Shown: one piece after another, positions 8,209 through 15,535 of the stretch
Position numbering within the stretch: position 1 is the stretch's first letter
Layout of the letters: the number at the start of each line of letters is the position of its first letter
Made by a program: the position numbers and the translations under genes
The notes under the pieces: model-generated
Databases searched by the model: none
Seen by the model: only the letters and a program-made list of their open reading frames with translations
Told to the model about the DNA's origin: nothing
Assembly: GCA_965204905.1 (NCBI GenBank)
Contig: OZ242042.1
Coordinates: forward strand, 3,472,001 to 3,536,000
Direction of reading: 5' to 3'
DNA length: 64,000 bases
Origin: Bin87 sp965204905
GTDB lineage: Bacteria; Chloroflexota; Dehalococcoidia; Lucifugimonadales; UBA3495

Positions 8209-10197
8209 CTACGGCAGCACCTGGTACTCGGCTTCGGCGATCTTCTCCCCATCCTCGTTGTAGATGTACACCCAGTGGTGGCCGGGCGCGCGGCGGGGCG
8301 GGTCGCCGAGGTACACGTAGAACCATGCCGACGAACCGGATGCAGGTTGATACACCGGCCATTCCTGCCAGAAAGAGTAATAGGGATACCGCTCCTCGTG
8401 GTACTGACGCACCACGACTCTGACGGTTTCCGGCGGGTTGGTAGCATCGCTGAAATACAGCTGGAGCCAGCGGCGCTGGTCCGGGCTGTTGGCGGATACC
8501 TCGGGTATCCCGTATTGTCTGCTGTTGCTGCCGTAGCCATGGACTGATACGCCGGGCGAACTGCCGAGTCTGGCGATGGTTCCGGTGGCCGCGCTGCTGT
8601 CGGTAAGTATCTTCTCGCCGTACCGGCGGGCAAGGGTGTAGCCGGCCGCGCCCATATTCGTATCGACCGATAGGCACGATGAGCAGAATGAGTTCATCAG
8701 GCTGATGCCCTGGTCAATCGGGTCATCTTCATAGGTGGACAGCCGCTGGTGCAGGTTACGGAAGCCGGCGGTGAATTCAGTATGGCCCATATTGCGGTCC
8801 AGGTTGATGAACAGCCGCTCTCCCAGTGAGTAGTTGCAGAGGCTGCCCTGGGAGACGCCGTAGTGTGGGTTGTCGGCACGCAGGTGCTCGATGGTGCGGT
8901 AGTAGGGACAGGGGTAGTAATTGGTGGATAAATCATTGTCGTTGAACTGAATCGCCTCGGAATAGGCGCCGATGTATTCGGCTGCTCCTTCGCTAATCCA
9001 GTCTTCGTGGAGGTAGCCAATCCCGGTACCCCACCAGTAGTGACCGATTTCATGGGCGACGGTGCGCTGCCGATACCGGTCGCTGTAATAATTCCCGTCG
9101 AAACCGCTGTCAACCCAAAGGTGGTAGCTGTTGTTTGCCGCCGTCGCTCCCGGTATCAGGCTGCTGGAGACCAGTACGCCTACGAAATCGGTGGGCAACG
9201 CTTGTGCCATCAGGGTCTCGGCGTGTTCGGTAGCGGAATCGAGAGACTGCATCAATGCGCTGCTTTGGCTGGACGCAGTCGGAATAAAGGGTTCCTTTTG
9301 GGGTTCTTTGGGCCCTAGCGATGAGCCGCCGCCCGACGTCGCCGAATTGAAAGGCATGGGCCGCACGATGGCGAACATGAGCGAGTTGTCATGCTGTCCC
9401 TGGACGCTCAGTTCTTCAACGCTTCCCTGACTTGCCAATAAATCGATAAGAGCGTCCGCGCCTTGAAAATAAGGCATGGTTGCGACGGCGATGATCCTGG
9501 CCTCGGTGTTGTCGATTCCGCCGCCGTCGGCAAACCCGGCATGATTGGCTAGCGCTGTCGCGTATTGCGGATTAGGATCAATTGAGAGCGTACCTGCCGA
9601 GATCAGCGTGAGGGTCTGGATGGCCTGCAAGTCGCCGGGGGTGTGGTCTTGTAGGAAGGGCATTCCGACCAGAGAAGTGACCAGCGATGGATTGTGTTCC
9701 TGAAGCAGGCCCAGCCAACCGATGGTCAACAATTCGGCGTCGGTTGGATTGCTGGTAACCCACGGCAATCCCACTATATCGGAAGTGATGGCATAGCTGA
9801 CATCGCCGCCGGGCCCCTTGGGTTCACTATCCGCTTCTTTCGACGCGTCGCCGGAACCGGCCAGGCTGGCCGACACCTGTTGGCTGAGACGGGCTACGCT
9901 CTTCAGGTTTTCGTGGTAGTCATAGTCGCCGGCGTCAATGTGGAGCGACTCAGCGTGAGGATCGCCTGATTGGAACGGGTTGACCGAATACAACGGCGGC
10001 GCGGCGGTTTCGCAAGCGTCGTCGTGCCAATAAGTGCAGGGCGGTTCGGGCATCTCCGATTCCGAGACCCTCATGCCGATGGGCTGGTGCGCCTCCGCAT
10101 CGGCGGCGGGACTGAAAAACGCGCCCCAGAACGAGGCGGCGGTCAGGATGCCAGCGACAGCCCAAATTAACGTGCGACGGTAGGTTATTGACGGCAT
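8209..10197 (-). CDS. Secreted gluzincin-like zinc metallopeptidase
   Basis: 662 residues. Basic residues then a hydrophobic stretch (9-27) and a small-residue region near 30-36 form a signal peptide, so it is exported. The zinc site is HEIGH at 382-386 with a third ligand Glu403 in WISEGAAEYIG. This HExxH...(W..EG.A.Y) layout resembles M1-type gluzincins, although the spacing is 16 residues rather than the 18 usual in M1. The N-terminal 370 residues are not recognised, and the C-terminal part (about 520-660) looks like a beta-rich accessory domain. It stands alone on the minus strand, bounded by repeat-rich gaps. Peptidase activity is inferred from the motif. Confidence 0.7.
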   Translation of the reverse strand: MPSITYRRTLIWAVAGILTAASFWGAFFSPAADAEAHQPIGMRVSESEMPEPPCTYWHDDACETAAPPLYSVNPFQSGDPHAESLHIDAGDYDYHENLKSVARLSQQVSASLAGSGDASKEADSEPKGPGGDVSYAITSDIVGLPWVTSNPTDAELLTIGWLGLLQEHNPSLVTSLVGMPFLQDHTPGDLQAIQTLTLISAGTLSIDPNPQYATALANHAGFADGGGIDNTEARIIAVATMPYFQGADALIDLLASQGSVEELSVQGQHDNSLMFAIVRPMPFNSATSGGGSSLGPKEPQKEPFIPTASSQSSALMQSLDSATEHAETLMAQALPTDFVGVLVSSSLIPGATAANNSYHLWVDSGFDGNYYSDRYRQRTVAHEIGHYWWGTGIGYLHEDWISEGAAEYIGAYSEAIQFNDNDLSTNYYPCPYYRTIEHLRADNPHYGVSQGSLCNYSLGERLFINLDRNMGHTEFTAGFRNLHQRLSTYEDDPIDQGISLMNSFCSSCLSVDTNMGAAGYTLARRYGEKILTDSSAATGTIARLGSSPGVSVHGYGSNSRQYGIPEVSANSPDQRRWLQLYFSDATNPPETVRVVVRQYHEERYPYYSFWQEWPVYQPASGSSAWFYVYLGDPPRRAPGHHWVYIYNEDGEKIAEAEYQVLP

Positions 10198-10336
10198 ATT
10201 CTTATTTCTCTCAATGATTACTGCTCCAGATTATCCAATGAGATGCCGTAAGCATTGTAGTGAGTTGTAATGATTTCGCAAAATACGATAGCGCGGTAGT
10301 AGCATTGCAATTCAGGTGGGTTGAAGGAAGGATGCT

Positions 10337-10374
10337 CCCCCTCACCCCAACCCTCTCCCGCCAGGGGAGAGGGA
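10337..10374. repeat. Palindromic intergenic repeat, family A
   Basis: CCCTCACCCCAACCCTCTCCC is followed by GCCAG and GGGAGAGGGA. It lies in the 300-bp gap between the peptidase gene and Uma2, which holds nothing else apart from the promoter listed next. Confidence 0.75.
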
Positions 10375-10454
10375 GTTTTGAATGAGAAACCACCTAAAAC
10401 GGAACGCTACCTAGCGCGGCCCTTATCCGCAGCCCCGACCGGCGGCCGGACGCT

Positions 10455-10462
10455 GGTATAAT
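10455..10462 (+). promoter_or_regulatory. Extended -10 promoter before Uma2
   Basis: TGGTATAAT is a perfect TATAAT with the TGn extension, 43 bp before the chosen ATG. The ATG overlapping this box (10461) is therefore unlikely to be the start of the gene. No good -35 box is seen. Confidence 0.6.
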
Positions 10463-10505
10463 GCGGGCTACAGCCAGCCTTGCCACTCCGCCGGAGGCGG
10501 ACGCT

Positions 10506-11216
10506 ATGACTACGCCTACTGCCAAGCCTGCCGCCCAAACGCCCCCACCCACGGGCCGCTTCCGCCTGCCCGACATCCCCGAACGGGAGCCTGACGAAGT
10601 GACCCAGTTCGACCGCCTGTTCAAGACCGGCAACGCTCATTACCTGGCCCTGCACCTGGGCAGTCCCGAAACCACCCTGGTGGAGGCTGACCGCTGGATT
10701 GTGCCTGATGAGAGCTTTAACAAGACCCGGGGCCGGTATCCCGACCTGCTGGTGGCATTCGACGTGAGTCCGCAAGACTACCAGGCCAGCAACGGTTACA
10801 TCGTGTCGGAGCAGGGCAAGCCGCCGGACTTTGTATTGGAAGTCGCCTCGGCGAGCACGGCGCAGAGGGACCTGAACGAGAAGCGGGAGTTCTACGAATC
10901 CTTAGGCGTCCTGGAATACTGGCTCTTTGACGGAACGGGGGAATATTACGGGACGCAGCTGGCCGGTTTTCGCCTGGTGGACGGGGCGTACGTTCCGATA
11001 GACATTGCCGAACTGCCCGGCGGAGATTTGCAGGGCTATAGCGCGGCGCTGGGCCTGAACCTGCGGAGTGAAGGGGTAGAGTTGGGGTTTTGCGATCCGG
11101 AGACGGGCCGACGGATCACCACCATTGAAGATGAGCGGGCCCGCGCCGACGCCGCCGAAGCCCGCGTGCGTGAATTGGAAGCTGAACTGCGCAGCCGGCG
11201 CAACCCGTCGGCGTAA
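10506..11216 (+). CDS. Uma2-family protein with C-terminal coiled coil
   Basis: 236 residues. The ATG at 10506 is chosen because GGAGG lies 10 nt upstream and because the earlier ATG sits inside the -10 box. Uma2 motifs: RYPDLLVAFDV, KPPDFVLEVASASTAQRDL, EKREFYESLGVLEYWLFD. The final 35 residues (EDERARADAAEARVRELEAE) form a charged coiled coil, shared with the Uma2 genes at 39718 and 50787. Nuclease activity and role are unproven for the family. Transcribed alone from its own promoter. Confidence 0.85.
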   Translation: MTTPTAKPAAQTPPPTGRFRLPDIPEREPDEVTQFDRLFKTGNAHYLALHLGSPETTLVEADRWIVPDESFNKTRGRYPDLLVAFDVSPQDYQASNGYIVSEQGKPPDFVLEVASASTAQRDLNEKREFYESLGVLEYWLFDGTGEYYGTQLAGFRLVDGAYVPIDIAELPGGDLQGYSAALGLNLRSEGVELGFCDPETGRRITTIEDERARADAAEARVRELEAELRSRRNPSA

Positions 11217-11334
11217 CTCAACCTGCCCCTGCCCTATGTGCCCATCGGAGTTGTAATCAGCGGCCCGCGCTGACATTTGCCAGCGGCGGCCCGTGAATCT
11301 ACAATCGTGGGCACCATAACGGAGGGATACGATT

Positions 11335-12039
11335 ATGAAGCTATTGGTAGTGTCGGGTGGGCGCCACCCCTACGAGGAATCGACGCCGATTTTGGAGTCT
11401 TTCCTGAAAGGCGCGGGGCATGACGTGACCGTGACGGAAGACGCAACGGCGCTGGCCGACGCATCGGCCATGAGCGGGTACGACGTGCTGGTGTTCAACA
11501 CGCGACGGGAGAACGTGCCGGACTTCGGCGACTGGACCCTGACCGCCGACCAGATGGACGGCATGAAGGACTTCATCAACGGCGGCAAGGGGTTCGTGTG
11601 CATCCACATCGCCACGTGCGTGGCGGCGGCGTGGCCGGAGTACCACGACATCACCGGGGGCGGCTGGATCTCCGGGACCAGCTACCACCCGCCCTACGGC
11701 CACTTCACCGTCAACGTCAGCGACGCCGGACATCCCGGCTGCAGCGGCATCGGCGACTTTGACACCAACGACGAGCTGTACATGAACCTGGCCATCAAGG
11801 ATGGCAACAACGTCTTTCTGACCGGCACCGCCGAGGATGGCACCTGGCCCTGGGGTCCCGACCACAGCCCGACCCACATGCCCGGCGGCACCTATCCCCT
11901 GGGCTGGACGCGGCAGTACGGCGACGGCAACGTGTTCGTGCTGCTGCTGGGGCACGACGGGAGGAGCTTCGAGACGCCGGAGTTCCAGCGCATTGTGCTC
12001 AACGGCGTCGAGTGGGCTTCCGCAAAAGCGCCGGCCTAG
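11335..12039 (+). CDS. ThuA-domain protein
   Basis: 234 residues matching the ThuA (trehalose-utilisation) fold, a class I glutamine-amidotransferase-like domain. It starts MKLLVVSGGRHPYEES, with DVLVFNTRRE, GKGFVCIHIATC and HPGCSGIGDFDTNDELYMN in order, and ends with the typical FQRIVLNGVEWA. GGAGGG lies just before the ATG. In characterised relatives the domain is tied to sugar metabolism, but the reaction is not established. No sugar transporter is nearby, so the substrate is unknown. Confidence 0.85.
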   Translation: MKLLVVSGGRHPYEESTPILESFLKGAGHDVTVTEDATALADASAMSGYDVLVFNTRRENVPDFGDWTLTADQMDGMKDFINGGKGFVCIHIATCVAAAWPEYHDITGGGWISGTSYHPPYGHFTVNVSDAGHPGCSGIGDFDTNDELYMNLAIKDGNNVFLTGTAEDGTWPWGPDHSPTHMPGGTYPLGWTRQYGDGNVFVLLLGHDGRSFETPEFQRIVLNGVEWASAKAPA

Positions 12040-12063
12040 CGCGGAAACGGTCGCACACCCATG

Positions 12064-12085
12064 GGGGCGAGGCATGCCTCGCCCC
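12064..12085. repeat. Palindromic intergenic repeat, family B variant
   Basis: GGGGCGAGGC and GCCTCGCCCC meet around an AT centre, forming a 22-bp perfect palindrome 25 bp after the ThuA gene. It could also act in termination. Confidence 0.7.
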
Positions 12086-12120
12086 TACGTCTGGGAAAAC
12101 TTCCCCGATGCAAATTACGC

Positions 12121-12145
12121 AGGGGCGGGTTTGAAACCCGCCCCT
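12121..12145. repeat. Palindromic intergenic repeat, family B
   Basis: AGGGGCGGGTTTGAAACCCGCCCCT without its centre is a near-perfect palindrome: AGGGGCGGGTTT pairs with AAACCCGCCCCT around G. The same unit recurs at 43333, 58444 and 59607. Confidence 0.8.
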
Positions 12146-12171
12146 GTATTCCACCAGATATGGGGCCGCGT

Positions 12172-12579
12172 TCAGTCGGCGGCGGCCGCGGCTACTTCGG
12201 CGTACCACTCCGGGCCTTCCTGGCCGGGTTCGGGCAGGACGAAGCCGCCCTCCATGGTCCAGGATGCAGGGTTCTCCCTGATGCGGCCGGGGATCCGCTC
12301 CGCCGGCACGCCGGAGATGTCGCTGAAGGCTTGGGTCAGATCGGCCAGGAGTTGCTGCTTGACTTCCTCGGAGCGTCCGGCGCGGTTGCCGCCGTCCAGG
12401 TAGTACTCGGAGCCGAATTCGGACTGCTCGCCCGGCGGAGTCTCAAAGAACGCGACAGAGACAAAGCTGCGGGGCGCACCGGTGCTGTCGCAGTGGATGT
12501 CGGTGAAGGCGCGGGCGATGTCCTGACGCTGGTCAAAGGATAGGGCGTCCCTGGGGATGATGCAGCGGTAGTACGGCAT
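12172..12579 (-). CDS. cis-CaaD-like tautomerase family protein
   Basis: 135 residues from MPYYRC, so Met removal would expose the catalytic Pro1. It resembles cis-3-chloroacrylic acid dehalogenase in length and layout: IPRDALSFDQR, FTDIHCDSTGAP, GRSEEVKQQL and FVLPEPGQEGPEW. Compared from memory with cis-CaaD, the His (mature His28), both Arg (in NRAGRSEE) and the water-activating Glu (in TMEGGFVLP) are kept, while the position of the active-site Tyr appears to be Arg. It may hydrate or tautomerise small unsaturated acids; true dehalogenation is only a possibility. It is 23 bp downstream of a second tautomerase-like gene. An in-frame extension upstream of the ATG runs into that gene and is not used. 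Confidence 0.75.
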   Translation of the reverse strand: MPYYRCIIPRDALSFDQRQDIARAFTDIHCDSTGAPRSFVSVAFFETPPGEQSEFGSEYYLDGGNRAGRSEEVKQQLLADLTQAFSDISGVPAERIPGRIRENPASWTMEGGFVLPEPGQEGPEWYAEVAAAAAD

Positions 12580-12602
12580 GGTGTTCGCTCCTGTTGGGTT
12601 GG

Positions 12603-12932
12603 TTAATCTTCTCTGCGGTCGCGGGCGGATACCACGAGTTCGGCGGTGGTGCAGCCGGTCAATTCCATCCAACGGTCCTGGATAGCCTGCATCAACCGGA
12701 CGCGGGTTTCCTGGTCGCAGCCGGGCGGGATTTCGCCGCGCACGGCGGAGGTCGTGGAGAGCTCGCCACCTCGGAAACCGAAGCCGTGGGGAACCGCGAT
12801 CCACTGAACGGATACCTCGGCGGGATCGCCGCCCAGAATCCCGGTACTGATGCGCGCCAGCTCGGAAGCCAGGGTGGGCCGCATATCGTCGGGAATGATG
12901 CCTTCCTGGATGGTGCAGTTGAAAGTGATCAT
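12603..12932 (-). CDS. Tautomerase-like protein lacking Pro1
   Basis: 109 residues (MITFNCTIQEGIIPDDMRPT...). The beta-alpha-beta pattern and the segment TLASELARISTGILGGDPAEV match tautomerase-fold proteins. The residue after Met is Ile instead of Pro, so the usual catalytic N-terminal proline is absent. It may be an inactive partner of the next gene or an enzyme using other residues. It is the first gene of a two-gene minus-strand unit with the cis-CaaD-like gene. Confidence 0.6.
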   Translation of the reverse strand: MITFNCTIQEGIIPDDMRPTLASELARISTGILGGDPAEVSVQWIAVPHGFGFRGGELSTTSAVRGEIPPGCDQETRVRLMQAIQDRWMELTGCTTAELVVSARDRRED

Positions 12933-13009
12933 GTATGCCTGTCGGTTAGCGTCGGTGTCTGACCGGAGCGGAGCGTATCACAGCGGAGGGCGCGGGGCAA
13001 TTGCGGGGA

Positions 13010-13019
13010 GCGGTGGGGA
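13010..13019 (+). repeat. Target-site duplication, left copy
   Basis: GCGGTGGGGA directly flanks the left inverted repeat of the insertion sequence; an identical copy flanks the right end at 14207-14216. Confidence 0.9.
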
Positions 13020-14206
13020 CAGGGCTATCGCATATGGATGTTGGCGAATTGGGAGAGGATGTTGATGAGGAAGCTGTCGTCCCAGCCGGCCCGTTTCAGT
13101 TTGCCTCGCATTGACCCTTTGCTCGGTTCCAGTCGCGCCAGGTTCAGCGCCAGTTTGCGCAGCAGGGCCAGGTTCTCTGCGCAATGTCCCTTCCGGTTTC
13201 GCGCCTGGTCTTCGTTGCAGGTTACATCCAACACCCAATGCAATCGGTTCTCAATTCCCCAATGTCCCCGCACAATGTCGTTGCAACGCTCCGGCGGCCA
13301 ATCCTGGCTCAGCAGGTAATAGCGGGTTTCCTGGCTGGTCTCGCCGTCCCTTTGACGGGTTGCCGTTACCTTGCCCACCGCCTGCAAACCGGGCCAGTCA
13401 TGGCGTTCTTGCAGCCAGGCGATGTCGGCGCTGACGCTGGCGATGCGCTTCTCAATGCGTCCGTGTCCCTTGCCGACCTGCGTGGCTTGGCCGGCCGGCG
13501 TGTCCGGGTCGTCCAGAAACAGTTTCACGGCATCGTGGAGCGTACCTTGATTGCCTTTCAGGGCCAGCGCGTAGTCGCCGCCTTGCTCCACTACCTGCTG
13601 GGCCACCTGCCGCTGGCAATGCATAGCGTCGGCAGTAACCACCTTGCCCCGCAGGGTCAGCATCTCCAACAGCTTGGGCACCGCCGTAATCTCGTTGGAC
13701 TTATCGTCAACGGCCACCTGGCCCAACACCAAGCGCTGCTCGTCGGCCCAGGCGCTGACCAGATGCAGCGGCGAACGTCCTGCGGCCCGGTCGTAAGAAC
13801 GGCGCAAGGTCTTGCCATCCAACGCCACCACACCCGCAATGCCTTCCGCAAACTGCTCCATGAACCCCAGAAACCACCGCTGGAAAGCTTCGGGGTCCAA
13901 CATCTTCAGCACTCGGGAAAAGGTGTCATGGCTGGGAATGCCGTTTTCCAGCTTCAAAAAGGATTGCAGCAAGTCCCGTTTGGACTGGCCGTAGAGTTCC
14001 ATGTCAGTGCAGGTCTGGCCGCCGCTGACCACGGTGCAGAGGGCGATGACCAGGATTTCGTGTAGCGCGTGGCGTCGGGCATTGACGGCCCTCGGATCGT
14101 CCAGTTCAGCAAATACGTCGGCTAAATCGTCCATGATGTCCTCCCCTCCGCCACGGTTTGGACAACATCATAACCGGCACCTCAATTTTCATGTGCGATA
14201 GCCCTG
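13020..14206 (-). mobile_element. Complete ISAs1-family insertion sequence (1187 bp)
   Basis: The ends are CAGGGCTATCGCATATG (13020-13036) and, inverted, CAGGGCTATCGCACATG (14190-14206), differing at one base. Perfect 10-bp duplications GCGGTGGGGA abut both ends. The single gene inside is an intact transposase, and the left repeat overlaps its last codons. Length, terminal CAGGG and long duplication fit the ISAs1 family. The perfect duplication and intact gene suggest a recent insertion. Confidence 0.93.
13025..14134 (-). CDS. ISAs1-family DDE transposase
   Basis: 369 residues, full length for the family. DDE residues are Asp106 (VVALDGKTLRRS), Asp169 (VVTADAMHCQR) and Glu295 (HWGIENRLHWVLDV). 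The N-terminal part has the ISAs1 marker DDPRAVNARRHALHEILVIA. The reading frame is uninterrupted, so the enzyme is probably functional and could mobilise the element. The stop codon falls inside the left inverted repeat. Confidence 0.95.
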   Translation of the reverse strand: MDDLADVFAELDDPRAVNARRHALHEILVIALCTVVSGGQTCTDMELYGQSKRDLLQSFLKLENGIPSHDTFSRVLKMLDPEAFQRWFLGFMEQFAEGIAGVVALDGKTLRRSYDRAAGRSPLHLVSAWADEQRLVLGQVAVDDKSNEITAVPKLLEMLTLRGKVVTADAMHCQRQVAQQVVEQGGDYALALKGNQGTLHDAVKLFLDDPDTPAGQATQVGKGHGRIEKRIASVSADIAWLQERHDWPGLQAVGKVTATRQRDGETSQETRYYLLSQDWPPERCNDIVRGHWGIENRLHWVLDVTCNEDQARNRKGHCAENLALLRKLALNLARLEPSKGSMRGKLKRAGWDDSFLINILSQFANIHMR

Positions 14207-14216
14207 GCGGTGGGGA
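14207..14216 (+). repeat. Target-site duplication, right copy
   Basis: GCGGTGGGGA, identical to 13010-13019, directly after the right inverted repeat. Confidence 0.9.
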
Positions 14217-14373
14217 CCTCTGAACGCCTCACCGTCGAGCATACGCTGGCACACCGCTTGCATCAACTCGCGCTCGCCGTCCTTTTGCAGCAAGACGTAC
14301 TCGTGGGGCCACGTTTCGCGGTAGGTGACGGCTTCGCGCCAGGGGCGGCGGCGATGATGTCGGTGAGTTTCAT
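14217..14373 (-). pseudogene. Frameshifted and truncated gene next to the IS
   Basis: From an ATG at 14371-14373 the first frame reads MKLTDIIAAAP. The natural continuation (WREAVTYRETWPHEYVLLQK, then DGERELMQAVCQRMLDGEA) is in a different frame, consistent with loss of one base in a C-rich run near 14340. Such a MKLTDII...TWPHEY start is familiar from small uncharacterised proteins. The frame reaches the IS junction and, beyond the element, does not continue in a recognisable way. It is therefore a remnant, broken by a frameshift and then truncated; whether the IS caused the truncation is uncertain. Confidence 0.45.
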
Positions 14374-14457
14374 CTAACCCCAGAGATTGCGATCCTATAT
14401 AATATGACAAGCACGTTTTACCCACGATACAACTCATCGCCGATGTAGGAGCTGATC

Positions 14458-15369
14458 ATGCCCAATACAGAGAAACGTCAGTGGTCCCCAGAGGATTTGA
14501 TAGTCATCAAATACTTGGATCAAAGGCTTGCATTTGATTTGCTTGCGACGATTGAAGATGGCTTCTCATTCTTGACCACCACCGAATACCATTCACAGGG
14601 TGCCAACTCTACAACAACAGCCGGCGAAGCAGGGATCTCGTTAGGTGGCCTCTCTTCGCTCTTCGGGATTTCTCTCGGAGCGAAAGCTTCTCGGGGGACT
14701 TCGGATACTAATCTCAATTCTTCGACGGAATCAGCCCAACGGACGCACACTTGGGGTTCATTGTTTGTTCGTCTCCGGAGGGAGCTTCGAAATGCCGATT
14801 TGGTCGCTAGCGTATCTAGTTCTAAGGACATCACGCTATTGTCAGAAGGGCAATTTGTTGAGTTCGAAGGGACCTTGCATCGACATCAGTTGACGGAACT
14901 ATTGGAAATGGTAGAAGCCATAGCTCCGATGATGAACGAATCGTCTCAACCCCGTAACAAGGGGGGAAAGAACACAAACAGGAATCAACAACAGAACCAA
15001 TCTATCGGTGCCAAACAAATCGCGGCGATGAAGAGCATCGTATCAGGCGGCGGAGCACAAGATTTAATCGCCAAAGTTGGCGAAATGCATATCGTGGTGA
15101 CGGTGGATGTGAATTCTTTCTTCGACCCAAAGATGAATGATGTCCTCGACGGCAAGTTCAAGGTCTTCGGGAAGGTGACGAGAGTGGTATCAGATCCGTC
15201 CGATTCCATAAACCTGATGAGGCGATCAATGCTCGGAAAGATCAAGGGTGGTACTCAAATCGCGACTAGTTTGGCCGACTTGGATACCGTTGAGTTCGAA
15301 CCCGGAACTACCGAGGCAGACATCACAGGTCCCACCTTCCAGGTCATTCCTATAGCCATCTATGTTTAG
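14458..15369 (+). CDS. DUF6414-like protein of unknown function
   Basis: 303 residues. The start (PEDLIVIKYLDQRLAFDLLA), then TIEDGFSFLTTTEYHS, a Ser/Thr/Gly-rich segment (50-95), THTWGSLFVRLRRELRNADL and EGQFVEFEGTLHRHQLTELL resemble the DUF6414 group as I recall it. These are soluble proteins of unknown function often found on genomic islands. No catalytic motif is visible; residues 160-180 are an Asn/Gln-rich linker. Its codons are visibly more AT-rich than those of neighbouring housekeeping genes, and it sits next to an insertion sequence, which suggests transfer. A defence role is speculation. Confidence 0.6.
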   Translation: MPNTEKRQWSPEDLIVIKYLDQRLAFDLLATIEDGFSFLTTTEYHSQGANSTTTAGEAGISLGGLSSLFGISLGAKASRGTSDTNLNSSTESAQRTHTWGSLFVRLRRELRNADLVASVSSSKDITLLSEGQFVEFEGTLHRHQLTELLEMVEAIAPMMNESSQPRNKGGKNTNRNQQQNQSIGAKQIAAMKSIVSGGGAQDLIAKVGEMHIVVTVDVNSFFDPKMNDVLDGKFKVFGKVTRVVSDPSDSINLMRRSMLGKIKGGTQIATSLADLDTVEFEPGTTEADITGPTFQVIPIAIYV

Positions 15370-15430
15370 CTTGTAGCCGGCGCGAAAACCGACGGTGCCA
15401 AAAGGGCAATAGATGGCTAACCCGCTACGC

Positions 15431-15458
15431 GTATGGGCGCAAAACAATGCGCCCATAC
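15431..15458. terminator. Strong hairpin between convergent genes
   Basis: GTATGGGCGCA and TGCGCCCATAC form an 11-bp perfect stem around AAACAA, followed by TTTGATT. It lies between the convergent DUF6414-like and nuclease-like genes and may terminate both. Confidence 0.65.
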
Positions 15459-15535
15459 TTTGATTCCCGTATTTCCGAGAGGGAACCACCGGCCGTTCTG
15501 CTCCCACAGCACTTCCAATAGTTCATCTTGCGATG

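Noticed and set aside
12172..12804. 210-residue start for the cis-CaaD-like gene
   Set aside because: The extension overlaps the Pro1-lacking tautomerase gene and would bury the catalytic N-terminal Pro.
15491..15520. Fragment resembling a CoxL C-terminus (LLEVLWEQNG) after the nuclease-like gene
   Set aside because: Ten residues only; it may be chance or a remnant, and nothing upstream supports a third CoxL copy.
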